64,000 nucleotides of DNA. Origin: Flabesymbios commensalis (lineage: Eukaryota > Annelida > Polychaeta > Terebellida > Flabelligeridae). Shown one piece after another: positions 46,163 to 56,745 of the stretch (its first letter is position 1; each line of letters starts with the position of its first letter). The position numbers and the translations under genes were made by a program. The DNA lies in contig OZ024914.1 in assembly GCA_964017125.1 (NCBI GenBank), positions 25,177,623-25,241,622 of the forward strand. Direction: 5' to 3'. A model generated the notes under the pieces. That model had not been told where the DNA came from. It did not search any database and saw only the letters and a list, made by a program, of their open reading frames with translations.

Positions 46163-46207
46163 CGTAGTAGTAGTAGTAGTAGTAAAACATTTATTTTGGT
46201 CTCACCC
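46163..46207 (-). mobile_element. 3' terminus and (TAC)n tail of LINE C, split off by an insertion
   Basis: On the minus strand this reads GGGTGAGACCAAAATAAATG then TTTTACTACTACTAC. It is the direct continuation of the LINE end at 49067-49730, with GGTCTCACCC duplicated on each side of the inserted element. Confidence 0.75.
46198..46207. repeat. 10-bp TSD, left copy
   Basis: GGTCTCACCC, exactly repeated at 49067-49076. Confidence 0.85.
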
Positions 46208-46847
46208 AGGCTTGGGGCGAGTACTGGACAAAAGTACTCGAGTACAAGTAGAAGTACTTGAAAAAATGACGAGTACAAGTACAAGTACAGTTACTGGATT
46301 TTCAAAAGTACTTGAGTACAAGTACAAGTACTTTGAAAAGTACTCGAGTACAAGTACCGAGTACTTTGGTTATAAACTCTGATAATGTACATGAAATTTA
46401 TTAAATAACTAATTGATTATAATATATGTTCATGTTGCTATATGTGACCCGATCTGGCAACATGAGTTTTAAGTCACACTTTGGCAAACGATTATTAAGA
46501 AAATGGAGTGGAAATGAATAAAGTGATAAAGGTGAATGGACAAAAAAGGAAATAAGCGATATAAGATCAAACGTCCAATTTAAATGTGAAAACTGCCAAC
46601 TTTACATTATATAATTATGTAGGTCGTATAGACTGGAGGGGTGGTGTGGATGTTATGTGATAGTCAAGGCGTCACTGTCGGCGTGATTCATTGTTTACAC
46701 ATCAATGAGGCGGTGACAACTAATTGTACCTGCAGCCGACCACCCCTCCACACCTTCTAGTGCCAACGATTAGGCTTATCAATCACTTTAAATTACTTGT
46801 TTCCTTAATTAATATTAAAGCAATATGCATGTTATTTTCGTTTTGGA

Positions 46848-46969
46848 AACCGGTCATTTTGACAGGGTTCCAAACCTAAAAAATACCGTTTTTTATGTCT
46901 GAAACCCTATAATCTGATCGATTTGAAGATGCTTACATGGTTCTGAAACCCTGTCAACCCGGTCTAAAT
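46848..46969. repeat. Small foldback inside the 2.86-kb element
   Basis: CCGGTCATTTTGACAGGGTT faces AACCCTGTCAACCCGG as imperfect inverted repeats about 80 bp apart. Confidence 0.5.
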
Positions 46970-47267
46970 CCGCCACTGATAATACTCCTATCAGCGTACA
47001 AAGTATTGTATGGTACATATAGGCCTACTATTTGGCGAATCATAATGAATTAATAAGTACATACTAGTATACAAATTGTCTGTGTCTAAAGCTTTACGTT
47101 TCAAAACACGCTACCTTAAAAACTTGCAGTAGTCCTAATGATAGTAAAATTTTAGATCAGTGTCGCCAACATTTGGTCGCTACTGTAATACACGTTTAAA
47201 TGAGCCTGAACACACATTGTGTCATGGAAAACATCAAGGCTTTTAAAGGTACACGGATCACAATTCT

Positions 47268-47345
47268 GCCCTGAAAATCTAAAAGGCAGTATCTGCGTAC
47301 TTGAAGAGTAAACGAACTGCCTTTTGGCTTTGCACGGCAGAATTG
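47268..47345. repeat. Foldback related to 15960-16016
   Basis: CACAATTCTGCCCTG pairs with CACGGCAGAATTGT, and AAAAGGCAGT pairs with ACTGCCTTTT. Confidence 0.55.
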
Positions 47346-47607
47346 TTTAGCGATAACAGGTACACTTTAGTTGCTGGTGACTGTGATATCAAATCAAATG
47401 TATTACCATAATACATTGCATCCGTACAAGATTCAGCCCGGGCATACGCTGATAATTTAGACTATTATTAGTTTAAAAATATATTTGTATGCAATTTATA
47501 GGAGGAGAAAATCACTGTTGTATCTATTTTTATACTCGGTCCGTCATCACATTTCGGGGACGGAAAGGGTTATATAAAGCCGACTCGTTATGTAGCCTCA
47601 CACCCTT

Positions 47608-47989
47608 AACCCTTACGCGACACTAACAATTATATGTTCAATTATATTTTTCTCCAATTTGCAGCTATAATTGCCGATTCAATTTCTAGCTTCAAAAGAC
47701 AAACTATAATTACAATATTAAAAAATAGACAAATAAAAAAACAATTTTTTGACTTAGCTGTTGCTTACTGGTGACATGACGCAATGTATATATGTTGCAC
47801 ATGTCAAGGTAGTTTAGTTCGCTAGACAACTGACGTCTTGTAAACTTGTGCATAATTTCGTCTACTTTTATTTTTTTATTGTTTTCAGTGTGTACAGCGC
47901 TCCGAATTTTTTTGTATGAACCGCTTCATAAAAAAATTGTAATAATGCTATATAAAAAATAGTAGTGTCCCGCAGTTAAAGGGTGATGT
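47608..47989. mobile_element. MITE with CACCCTTAAC ends
   Basis: CACCCTTAACCCTTACGCGA and ACACTA on the left face TAGTGTCCCGCAGTTAAAGG and GTG on the right (imperfect TIRs of about 25 bp). It resembles family B ends but lacks the internal hairpin. Confidence 0.6.
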
Positions 47990-48310
47990 TTGCCGTCTAA
48001 TTACTTTGTTTGAACACTACTGTTATATCATGTGTTAATCCTACGTACTTGCTGGTTAATTCTTGGCCCAATGTCTTGGACATTGGCCCGGCAATAGTAA
48101 GGTCACTGTAGATGAGATGTCGCGTTGTTTTTTGGCACTTACACAACATTGGTACTGAGTGGTATGAGCTATGGCAGTTTTAATATTACTGCTTTATAAG
48201 AGAACAGTTATAAACTACTTGTTCACTCAAGTGACATTATTTGTCCGGTGCTGGGGAAATGTCGGCTAAGTATCTACGCAATTGTGCCAATATTGTGCAA
48301 ATATTATGCA

Positions 48311-48431
48311 AATACCGGTCGATCGTCACAACAAACACGAAAAATTGAACCTATAGTAATCTTAGTACACAGTCTTCAACGTTGGCCCAACATTATACCA
48401 CCATTGGTTCAATGCCCCGTGTTTTCTGGGG
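48311..48431. mobile_element. Family A palindromic MITE inside the 2.86-kb element (copy 9)
   Basis: ACAACAAACACGAAAAATTG to CCCCGTGTTTTCTGGGG, with the centre TCTTCAACGTTGGCCCAACA. Arms are moderately diverged. Confidence 0.75.
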
Positions 48432-49066
48432 CTTAGCTGCGAAGAACGAGGTGTTGTATTTGTGATTCTTAAACAGCGAGACATTATTGTTGAAATCACG
48501 CGTCCCCTTCAATGATTACTAGTCCTACCGTATAGTATGGTCACTTGTAAATGTTATATATCAATTCCTAGTTTCCAAAGACACGTCTCTTGTCTTTTTT
48601 TAAGAATAGCTATTTATTTATCTTGTGAACTACACGAGCATACATACTAGTATATACAAGGCAGAACAAGCAATTAGCAGCATGATATTGTAAAAAAGGC
48701 GCACTTTTGTTATAAGTTGATGTAAGTAATTGGACTAGTTTGGAATTAATTATAAAGTATTTAATAAATCTTTTTTCAATATAATAGCTAAACGGATGGA
48801 AAAAGAATCATAAACTGAATGTTCCATATCCCGCTATAATGATTTATGATTTGTCTGTGAGATATTTTGAATTAATTTAAGATGACTAGTACTCGTAAAG
48901 TACTCGTAAGTACTCGTTAAAAGTACTTTTATTTTTAAAAGTACTTGAGTACAAGTACGAGTACAAGTACTTTTTAAAAGTACGAGTACTGAGTACCGAC
49001 GAGTACTGCAAAATCGGTACTCGAGTACCAAAGTACCGAAGTACCGAGTACTTTGGCCCCAAGCCT

Positions 49067-49076
49067 GGTCTCACCC
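49067..49076. repeat. 10-bp TSD, right copy
   Basis: GGTCTCACCC, matching 46198-46207. Confidence 0.85.
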
Positions 49077-49338
49077 TGTCAACACAGGTCATTCATACAG
49101 AATTGCGAGAGACATAAAAAAAAACAAGCATACTAAAAGCAAACATCACATTATATGACTATATATATGGCTAATGCAATGAGTGAAAACATGCAAATGA
49201 TAAGATGATATCATAATTGGATGAGCGATAAATATGTACAGATGAAACAGTAAGATGAAACAGTGAGAAAAAATTAAATTAAATTATTTTTAAAATTATA
49301 ATTATGTAATATCCACGGTAATGCGTACACATATGCAA

Positions 49339-49724
49339 CTAAAAACGTTCATTTGTGGTAAGATTACAACGTATAGTTAAAATTTCATTGCAGGTTTTGG
49401 CACATCTATACGTAATATCATTGTTGGTGAAAATAAAATGAAGTTTTTCTGAATCATTCAGTGACATAAACGTATTGTTAATATATACAGCATGCTTGAA
49501 CAGTTGATCTCGGACACAATTATACATTGAACAATAGAGAAGCACATGTATTTCATCTTCTACCTCATCTGAGCATAAATGACAAAAACGTTCATTTGCG
49601 GATATACCATAGTATCTTCCAATTTCTATATTAATCGGTGCAATACCGCAACGAAACTTTGCCATTGCACTGCGTAACCGTGGTGATTTGTGAGATACAT
49701 GTACTTCGCTTATTTCTCTAAAAT
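49339..49724 (-). pseudogene. LINE C polymerase C-terminus
   Basis: REISEVHVSHKSPRLRSAMA leads into KFRCGIAPINIEIGRYYG and FCHLCSDEVEDEIHVLLYC, the CxxC-x-H-x-C end seen in many LINE polymerases (compare CLHCNDIGDEYHYLL in LINE A). The frame is open to its natural-looking stop at 49339. Confidence 0.8.
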
Positions 49725-49730
49725 CAAATC

Positions 49731-50284
49731 ATTTTACTCAACTTTCATCGTGTTTAGTCTCAACTCTTAAGACAACAACTGTTTTTTTGTGATGAGCAAG
49801 TTGTTAAATCTATTATGTTCTACAGCTTTAACATACACACAATTGGACTTGTTAGAGCATTCTGAACTTTGCAAGCATGATAGAAAATAGTAGACATTAC
49901 ATGGTAGAAGGTTATCTAGATCTACCATATAGTACGATTTCGCTATTTGAATGAAGTCTTAGTGAACTTTGTAAGCGCCCATATAAACCTACTGTATATC
50001 TGCATCTTGATTAGCTTTTATCATGTGACATACTCTCAGTGACTTCACACTGACTGGCAACATGGTCAACACAGTCACATATATATATATCAAAGTAATA
50101 CATTTATGTATAATCATGGCAATAGGCCTATTATGGACATTTATCATAACAAACAATTTTAATAGGAAGAAAGATACGTTTAGATTTATAAACACTGCTA
50201 AATATTTTTCCTTGTATGGTCTCTGATGTTGTATAATTATTATTTATTTACTTATACGAAATTAACGTGGATACACTGGTTTTA
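49731..50284. other. Unique AT-rich stretch
   Basis: Nothing recognised. Confidence 0.4.
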
Positions 50285-50456
50285 ATCTTAACTAAGCGAG
50301 ACCGCCATTAACGTGATCGCCTAGAGTCATATTAGGAAGGGAGAAACAAGGATATTTCTCTGAAAAACCCACGCAGGTTTCAGTGGGGTTCGAACCCGGG
50401 ACGCATGCATGACTGACGAGGCAGTCAGGCGCTCTACCAAAGCGCTACGTCCCCTT
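50285..50456 (-). mobile_element. tRNA-derived SINE (same family as 39669-39790)
   Basis: On the minus strand: GGGGACGTAGCGCTTTGGTA with GAGCGCC (box A) and CCCGGGTTCGAACCCC (box B), TGCGTGGGTTTTTCAGAGAA, and the tail GGCGGTCTCGCTTAGTTAA. The head is well preserved, but the shared body and tail show it is a SINE rather than a tRNA gene. Confidence 0.8.
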
Positions 50457-50764
50457 ATCTGATCTAGACAGTATGTTTTTATCTGTTTATGTAGGCCTAC
50501 ATACTGTACGTGACAGTGCGCACTGCTTGAATATCGGGTAACGCGGATAGATTTGTGAGCACGTCCTATTATCAGATTATCTTCTTAAAGATACAAAGAA
50601 ATAGAATAACGGGCTTAAATATATATGGATCTGATTTGGTCGACCTGTTTTTGTAGCCTTTTATATACGTGAGTGACAGTCGGCAGTGCGCACTAACTCC
50701 AAGTGGGCAAAAACATAAATAATAGAGGGCTATTGCCCGGTGCAATATTCCCATACATGTACTT

Positions 50765-50850
50765 CAAAGGTAGTACATATACAGTGATCCAAGCTGTTCA
50801 AAGGAATTGAAAAGAATTGAGAAAGCGACGTAAAACAATATTCACTTACT
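50765..50850 (+). mobile_element. SINE tail fragment (family of 53970-54245)
   Basis: CATATACAGTGATCCAAGCT, GTTCAAAG and AGAAAGCGACGTAAAACAAT match the body and tail of the SINE at 53970. Confidence 0.6.
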
Positions 50851-51399
50851 CACTTCTTTGTCTGTTTCGTAAAAATGACACAAAGTTGTGGTATGTTTGG
50901 ATTAGTAATAAAAAATAGACTCATGCATATTTTGTTCCCAACAAAAAAAAACGTATTCCATTTAACCCGGTACAGTACTTTATGTCAAAGTGACAGCTAA
51001 GCTGCGTAGAAAGAATGTTTCTTTGTTTGATCAAACATAGAAACATTCTGCCACGCCGGAGCTCAGGGCTTGTCGTCATTCTGATATTCACACTCCAAAG
51101 AAACAAAAACACCCGCCTTTTCATTAGTCAGGGTAGAATACTATGCCTCTCTTGTTTGCTTGGTAAATGTTTTTTTTGTATCCTTACACTGTTACACTTA
51201 TTACACGATTTAACAATTAAGGTTATCCGGTTGTCATCCTATTTTTGTACGTCGGGTGTTAAATAAATACCCCTTTTTGACCCATAATTTAAATAACGAC
51301 AGCGCTGATTAGCTGATCTCGCCATGCGACACGTCACAGGCTGAGCTACATGTACTACTTCGCAGACAGTAGACAAGTCTGACTATTAAATGAACATGA
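50851..51399. other. Unique stretch with a short inverted repeat
   Basis: AGAATGTTTCTTTG and AAACATAGAAACATTCT (51012-51049) form a small hairpin. No gene is supported. Confidence 0.4.
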
Positions 51400-51640
51400 T
51401 TAGTTAAACTAACATTAGTTAGCCGGTGTTTTTTCGATGGCTGTCTGATGGTTGTCCGACGGTTGTCTGATGTTTGTCCGATGGTTGGCGACAGACTTTT
51501 ACTTACCCCCTTGCTTTCTAGTAATGAGCATTAGTTAGCCGGTGGTTTTTTGATGGCTGTCTGATGGTTGTCTGATGGTTGTCTGATGGTTGGCGACAGA
51601 CTCTACTCACCCCTTGCCTTCTAGGCCTTCTAGTAATGCA
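51400..51640. repeat. Tandem duplication (about 120 bp) containing GATGGTTGTCT repeats
   Basis: ATTAGTTAGCCGGTG at 51413 recurs at 51530, each followed by GATGGCTGTCTGATGGTTGT units and TTGGCGACAGACT, then CTTTCTAGTAATG or CCTTCTAGTAATG. The inner 12-mers (GATGGTTGTCTG) are themselves tandem. Confidence 0.85.
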
Positions 51641-51834
51641 TATATCAGTCATCTTACATTATTCTGAATACAATTATTTAATTTATCCACTACCCATTTT
51701 AAAAGCATGTTAAAATCAGAAGGTTCACATCTTACATGTAAATCCCACATATTACACTGAGGCATTTGATAAAATTTATATCAGAAAAAATATACCTTTA
51801 CGATTAAATATACTAGTGATTTGAGCTTAAGGGG

Positions 51835-52490
51835 TTTTGGTTGGAATAATGTTGGCCCAGCGTCGCAGCCATTGGTCCAGCATTACATCAGCATTGGGCA
51901 GTGTTATCTGGTGTTTTTGGCGCCGGGGTGCCGTGTTATCTGGTGTTTCTGGCGCCGGGGTGGGAAGCGTCACCGCATAATAATGCAGCTGTCAGAAACC
52001 ATGGTACAATCACCCAATGCTGTTTCAATGTCAGGCCAGCGTCGAAGACTGTGGTTCAATATTAAAACATCATTGGGTGAATGCCGCGTGTTTGCGCAAA
52101 GTATAGGGGCCTACAGCAGACATAGTGATGGATTAGTGTTGGGCAAGCGTCGTAGACGATTGACCGGCATTGAACCAGCAATGGGCTGCGTCGCTGACCA
52201 ACTTTCAACCTGAATTTGGTGGGTAGGCCTACATCTTCTGAACGAGGTACATGGTAGGCAAGTACTGAATGAATGTTGGTCACAACCGGCGATGGTGGTG
52301 GAATGAATACACGTTGAAGATATATTTTAACTTGTCTCCTTGGTTCTTTCCTTATTTATATCAGATATTTTACTGATGAACAATCTCTGATTTTATCCTG
52401 GACATTTAGGATTCTGGCCGATGAGGATGACCAATACACTGACTGTTATGTTTAGAAAATATTAAGCCGAGTTTTTGTCTATAGCACACA
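51835..52490 (+). mobile_element. Composite palindromic element (copy 2)
   Basis: Contains three family-A-like palindrome centres (CCCAGCGTCGCAGCC, GGCCAGCGTCGAAGAC, GGCAAGCGTCGTAGACG). It then has the shared block TTGAACCAGCAATGGGCTGC, TTTGGTGGGTAGGCCTAC, GGTGGTGGAATGAATACACG, TTTTAACTTGTCTCC, TCCTGGACATTTAGGATTCT and GAGTTTTTGTCTATAGCAC. The same block order, inverted, is at 60003-60300. A duplicated CTGGTGTTT(T/C)TGGCGCCGGGG sits at 51908-51960. Confidence 0.8.
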
Positions 52491-52682
52491 AACAGACTAA
52501 AGCCGGGCCTCGGAGTTCGGGAGTTCTCCTGTTCTAGTTGAGTTTGGACGAATACCTTAGTCCAAGCTTCTTGTTGAATTACAACAAATCTTTAATCATA
52601 ATATTATTCTATGGCCGTTTTTTCGGAAAGCTATTCTGTGAAACTCAATGACCTTGACCTCCTTCGTTTTCACCGAGCTGGC

Positions 52683-52830
52683 TGATACAATGAAGTATGG
52701 GGGAGGGGATCTCATATAACCTTGTTTTCACGAGTGACGTCACTGCGTTCCACCATGTTCACAGAATGAAGTATGGGGGACGGGTGTTATATAACTTTGT
52801 TTTCACCGAGTGACGTCAATGCGTTTCACA
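52683..52830. repeat. 76-bp tandem duplication
   Basis: TGAAGTATGGGGGA at 52691 recurs at 52767. Both units continue with TATATAAC(C/T)TTGTTTTCAC and GAGTGACGTCA. The GTGACGTCA words are CRE-like, but nothing indicates they act here. Confidence 0.8.
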
Positions 52831-53054
52831 GAATTTCTCCTTCAGAATCACCAGAATCATTTCAATATTCACACAATGATATTGAGGATATATATACTGT
52901 TCTAGATCAAATTCTTGATTTTCTGGATCACTATTAGGATGTCGGTTCAAAGATGTCGGGTGATGTGTCATTCATTATGTTCATTGTATGAATGGAATCA
53001 CGATGGTGAATGAGGGTCCTGTGTTTAGACTGACTGCCTTCTGTGTACCCTTTA

Positions 53055-53190
53055 AGTGCTACATTTAATAATTAAAATACGTCGTGTATCCAATGCTGTT
53101 TCATGCTGGACCAGTGTCGCAGACGGTGGCCCAACATAGAGAGAGCGTTGGGTGTTTGCTATGAAAGTGCTACATTTGATAATAAAATAT
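53055..53190. mobile_element. Family-A-related relic between direct repeats
   Basis: CCAATGCTGTTTCATGCTGG, ACCAGTGTCGCAGACGGTGG and GCGTTGGGTGTTTGCT are family-A-like. It is bracketed by AGTGCTACATTTAATAAT (53056) and AGTGCTACATTTGATAAT (53166), which may be a long target duplication or part of a tandem repeat. Confidence 0.5.
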
Positions 53191-53214
53191 ACTTAGTTGA
53201 TGTTTAAGTCATAA

Positions 53215-53770
53215 TACATTTTCGTCGCCCGTAAATCGCCGTATCTCAGTGATTTCACTAAGAAGTTCACACAGTGTGTGGTATCACTGTGAAAAATCGT
53301 AACAAATCTTGTGACGATCGGTATTTTTAATGCGCTTTTCAAATTTGTTTTAACCATTTTAATCTGCCTATAATGTCCTCGAATTTTAAATATTTTACAA
53401 TTCTGTTTTAGTGACACATATATATATACGCTTGTACTTAAGCTGGTTATTAGAACATAAATGTCGTATTTTAAACTTTTGTAGTGTGTTCAATATGGCT
53501 TTGGGAAGGTCGGAGGGGACGCATTTCTGATAATCATGATAATATATTATTATTACCATGATTAACGTCGCCCTTAAATCGCCGTTAAATCGACGATAAT
53601 TTAGACAATTTTGAGGATTTTTAAGGCACTTTTCAATTATTTTAATCATTTCCACCTGCCTGCCTGAATTTTCTGTACTTTTGAAATGCACTCAGACAAG
53701 CTGGTTATTTGAACGTATGTATGGTATTTTTTATCTTTTTACCAACGTTGGGTGTTTAATATGGGCAGTA
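53215..53770. repeat. Degenerate direct duplication, about 260-345 bp period
   Basis: CGTCGCCCGTAAATCGCCG at 53223 recurs as CGTCGCCCTTAAATCGCCG at 53567. AAGCTGGTTATTAGAACATA at 53441 recurs as AAGCTGGTTATTTGAACGTA at 53699. Small indels separate the two units. Confidence 0.7.
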
Positions 53771-53969
53771 GAAACAGTTTGAGCACTTCATCCAATAATT
53801 AAAATAACAGTGGTGCTTCCATCTCACAAACAAACATGACCATAATTACAAGTTCTTTTAAATTAAAAAATAGCCGCCAATAAAGTATAACACCTCCAAA
53901 CTTCACTGTTACTTAAAAAGTCACAGTCTTCTCAAGTTTATATTACTACACTTACTAGTTGTAGAGTTG

Positions 53970-54245
53970 CCGTCCCCGATGGCTCATTCGTATCGACTGG
54001 GGTTTGGTGGTACCAGGTTCGAATCCCGGTCGGGCCGAATATTTGTCATCGTGGTTGTGCATATACAGTGCTCCAAACTGTTCAAAGACTCAGAGTGTAC
54101 AGTGCTGCCTATGGTATTGTGCACTATAAAGAACCCTTGAAGTCATTCGAAATAAGAGTAGGGCATAGTCCCGGCTTCGGGCTTTCTTCTGTCTCGATAT
54201 TGCCATGATTGTGCAGAAAGCGACGTAAAGCAATATTCATATATA
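53970..54245 (+). mobile_element. tRNA-derived SINE
   Basis: The head is GCCGTCCCCGATGGCTCATT with a box-A-like GATGGCTCATTCG and box B GGTTCGAATCCC. The body has CACTATAAAGAACCCTTGAA and GGGCATAGTCCCGGCTTCGG, and the tail is AGAAAGCGACGTAAAGCAAT. A tail copy of the family lies at 50765. Confidence 0.75.
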
Positions 54246-55076
54246 TAGTTGTAGATTTAGATATATCGCTACGATTCGCTAATCGTTTGTTATAATAACT
54301 TATAATAACATCGCTGTACTGATCTTGGTTACATTGATTTTGTCCATTATTACCCCTTCTGTTTTCTTATTTGAATGGCGCCTTAGGGAGATACCGGACC
54401 AAAGTATGTAGCTCCGGTTTCAGCACGTCTAATTTACCACGGCTAAAGTAGATGACAAAAAAATGTTCGACCGGGAATATCCTAGAAAAAAAATGTACCG
54501 TGAAAAATTGTGTGCAATTTAAATCATCTGGAAAATATAACTTGACAAAGAACCAGTTTAACATGTCTAACATGTTTAAAGGCTGATCGGGGGTGGGGAT
54601 ACTTTGTATCAGCTTATTTCATGTACAAATGTGTAGCGCTGGCACGGTTTAGTAAATGTGTAAAACGATGTATACGACCTATACAGGAAGTAATCATACT
54701 TATGAAATGTTTACGTCCTTGCATTAATTGTTTAATTTAATGTTTTCGCGTTCAGTGGAGCAATCTATTTAACCGTGTTTTATATCGTCATATGGGTTCT
54801 AAATAGTGTTTAATGTCCATAACATTATCCTCAAAAATTTATTGCACTTTAAATTATTCGCAAAAGAATTTTCATATTTTTTTGATGGAAGCCATATTAG
54901 TTTTCGGTCTATAGAGTCTGCGTAATAATTTTTAATTGGGTTGAAACCTTACTCTCTGCCAATTTGTACATCTCAAGATGGGTACAGCTCGTCGATATCT
55001 AGCAATGCGCTACAACCCTCTATATACCGTAAATTCCTTCTTTACTCTCATATACATTGCATAGTTACCCAACAAA
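54246..55076. other. Unique stretch, no gene seen
   Basis: No supported feature. Confidence 0.4.
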
Positions 55077-55147
55077 CACAAAACTTCGACCCAATGTTGG
55101 GCCGACGTCGTAGACGGTGGACCAACACTGACTCAGCATTGGGTAAA
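55077..55147. mobile_element. Family A palindromic MITE, truncated (copy 10)
   Basis: CCCAACAAACACAAAACTTC, the centre GGGCCGACGTCGTAGACGG, and a short right arm CCAACACTGACTCAGCATTG. The right tip is replaced by the SINE that follows. Confidence 0.75.
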
Positions 55148-55545
55148 AGAGGTAAAGGTAAAGGTGCAGGTTTATAGTCTGATATCAAGTCTGAAGACCT
55201 ATCATCCGACTTTACATCTTACCCCCTGGTCACTAGACCTGTTCATTCGTGTGCCATTTCAACTCCACGGAGAGCATACAGTCCTGCAGCCGTTTCGGCG
55301 CATTGAACTTATCGTACACATTGCCATCTCTGTCCTACCAGGTACTCATTTTCTCCAGTGAAGCATTTGAGGGTGAAGTGCCTTGCCCAAGGACACAACA
55401 TCTTAACAATGTCCCAAGATTGAGAGGGGAGAAAAATGATATTTCTCTGAAAATTCTGCACCAAGCGGGATTCGAAACCGCATGCACAGCATCGGCAGAG
55501 CGCCACGCTCCGACCATTGCGCCATGTTCCTCTCTGGGTAGATTT
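55148..55545 (-). mobile_element. tRNA-derived SINE with conserved core
   Basis: On the minus strand: head ACATGGCGCAATGGTCGGAG with box B GGTTTCGAATCCCGC, then TCAGAGAAATATCATTTTTC, core TTGTGTCCTTGGGCAAGGCA, and a tail ending CACCTTTACCTTTACC. The CTTGGGCAAGGCACTTCACC core is a widespread motif of metazoan SINEs. The TTTACC tail abuts the family A MITE. Confidence 0.8.
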
Positions 55546-55719
55546 GTCTTTTTTGCTGTGTAGTACAGGTTGTGAGATGGTCAGTATCATCTCGGCTGGT
55601 AGTCTGACTGTCCGCAGATATGCAAAACTAATGTCTGCAGTTGGCCGCAGTTTCCTGTGCTTCCGAGTTTGCCAGAATCTGATAACTATACACTTCACCA
55701 CTCAGCGCTATCATCCCCA

Positions 55720-56745
55720 GTTTTGACACAAACCACCATCTTTATGCCGATGATACTCAAATTTACATGTCTTTATCCGTTTCCAACACTAAGGAATCTC
55801 TTGAGAAGTTGCAACATTGTGTAATGGCCGTGTCGGCCTGGATGACAGGATCTAAGCTGTCTAAGCATAAGCTTAATCCTAGTAGGACAGAATAGCTTCT
55901 CATTGGAACCAAACTTCAGCGAGGAAACTTCTTAAATAATTTCTCATGCTTAATTTTGGGTCAAGACACAAATCCATCTGCATCAGCAAACAATCTTGGT
56001 GTAGTATTCGACAGTAGTTTGAATTTCTGAAAACACAAATCCCAAGCATGTAGGGCATGCTTCTATCATATCCGTGATTTGCGTCGAAGTCGAAAAGTCT
56101 GTCCTTAGATCTTGCCAAGCAAATTGCAGTGGTCAGTAGCAAGTAGATTATTGTAACTCACTTTTCTTCAATATACCTGAAAAGTATATAGCTAGATTAC
56201 AACGCGTTCAGAACTACATTGCAAGAGTGGTAGCCAAGGCCCCCCGTTTTAGTCGTTCCGATCCTATTATAAAAGTATCACATTGGCTTCCTGTCAAGTT
56301 TCGCATTCATTTTAAAATATGCACAATGAATTTCCGAAACCTAAAAGACAACCAACCTGCATATCTGGCTGACTTACTTGTTCGTCCGAAATGCTCGAAA
56401 TATCCACGCTCCACAATTTCAAATAGATTTGTTGTTCCTCCTTTTAAAACTAAGAATGGGTCAACATAGTCAGGAGCTTTCTCTATATCTGGCCCAGCCT
56501 TATGAAACGCCCTGCATGTGCCAATACGTAATGCCAAAACAATTTTAACATTCCGGAAATTACTTAAATCTCACCTATTTTATCTGGCTTTCCCACCCTA
56601 GCTTCTTAGCAGCCCGGCTCCGTGGTGACTAACCTGATTTGGCCTCGATTATGACACATGATCACGCTAAGTATTTGTGCGCCTCTGAGCTCAGTCCGCT
56701 GAGGATATAGGCGCCATAGAAGTTTTATTGTTTTTTTTATTGAAC
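55720..56745 (+). mobile_element. LINE D, CR1/L2-like 3' part
   Basis: Reads SFDTNHHLYADDTQIYMSLS (palm motif C, YADD at about 55753), ESLEKLQHCVMAVSAWM, NLGVVFDSSLNF, then SHWLPVKFRIHFKIC, DNQPAYLADLL and a 3' UTR ending GAGGATATAGGCGCCATAGA with AGTTTTATTG. A stop (TAG near 55893) and frame changes break it. HWLPVKFRI and the GGCGCCATA-type 3' end are characteristic of the CR1/L2 group. Confidence 0.85.

Larger units (their letters stand above)
46208..49066. mobile_element. 2859-bp TIR element with AGTAC-rich ends and 10-bp TSD
   Basis: The ends are AGGCTTGGGG and CCCCAAGCCT, exact 10-bp inverted tips, followed on both sides by 165-185 bp built of AAGTACTCGAGTACAAGTAC-like words in inverted orientation (46208-46373 and 48880-49066). 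An exact 10-bp direct repeat GGTCTCACCC flanks it. Long TIRs plus a 9-10-bp TSD fit Mutator-like elements, but no transposase is recognised in the 2.5-kb interior, so it is non-autonomous or fully decayed. Later insertions inside include foldbacks at 46848-46969 and 47268-47345, a TIR MITE at 47608-47989 and a family A MITE at 48311-48431. Confidence 0.85.
49067..49730 (-). mobile_element. LINE C, 5'-truncated 3' fragment
   Basis: The coding part (49724-49339) is a C-terminal zinc-knuckle region, followed by a 3' UTR to 49067 and, beyond the inserted element, the tail at 46207-46163. Only the last part of the polymerase protein is present, the usual outcome of incomplete reverse transcription. 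Confidence 0.8.

Noticed and set aside
46208-46382. Coding frame in the AGTAC-rich segment
   Set aside because: It lies inside the transposon's terminal inverted repeat; the peptide is a low-complexity read of repeated AGTAC words.
50385-50456. Genuine tRNA gene on the minus strand
   Set aside because: Box A and box B are good, but the body and tail are shared with 39669-39790 and the cloverleaf does not close well, so it is a SINE head.
55309-55701. 130-codon minus frame
   Set aside because: It lies over the SINE at 55148-55545 and its flank; the peptide is a read-through of SINE sequence.
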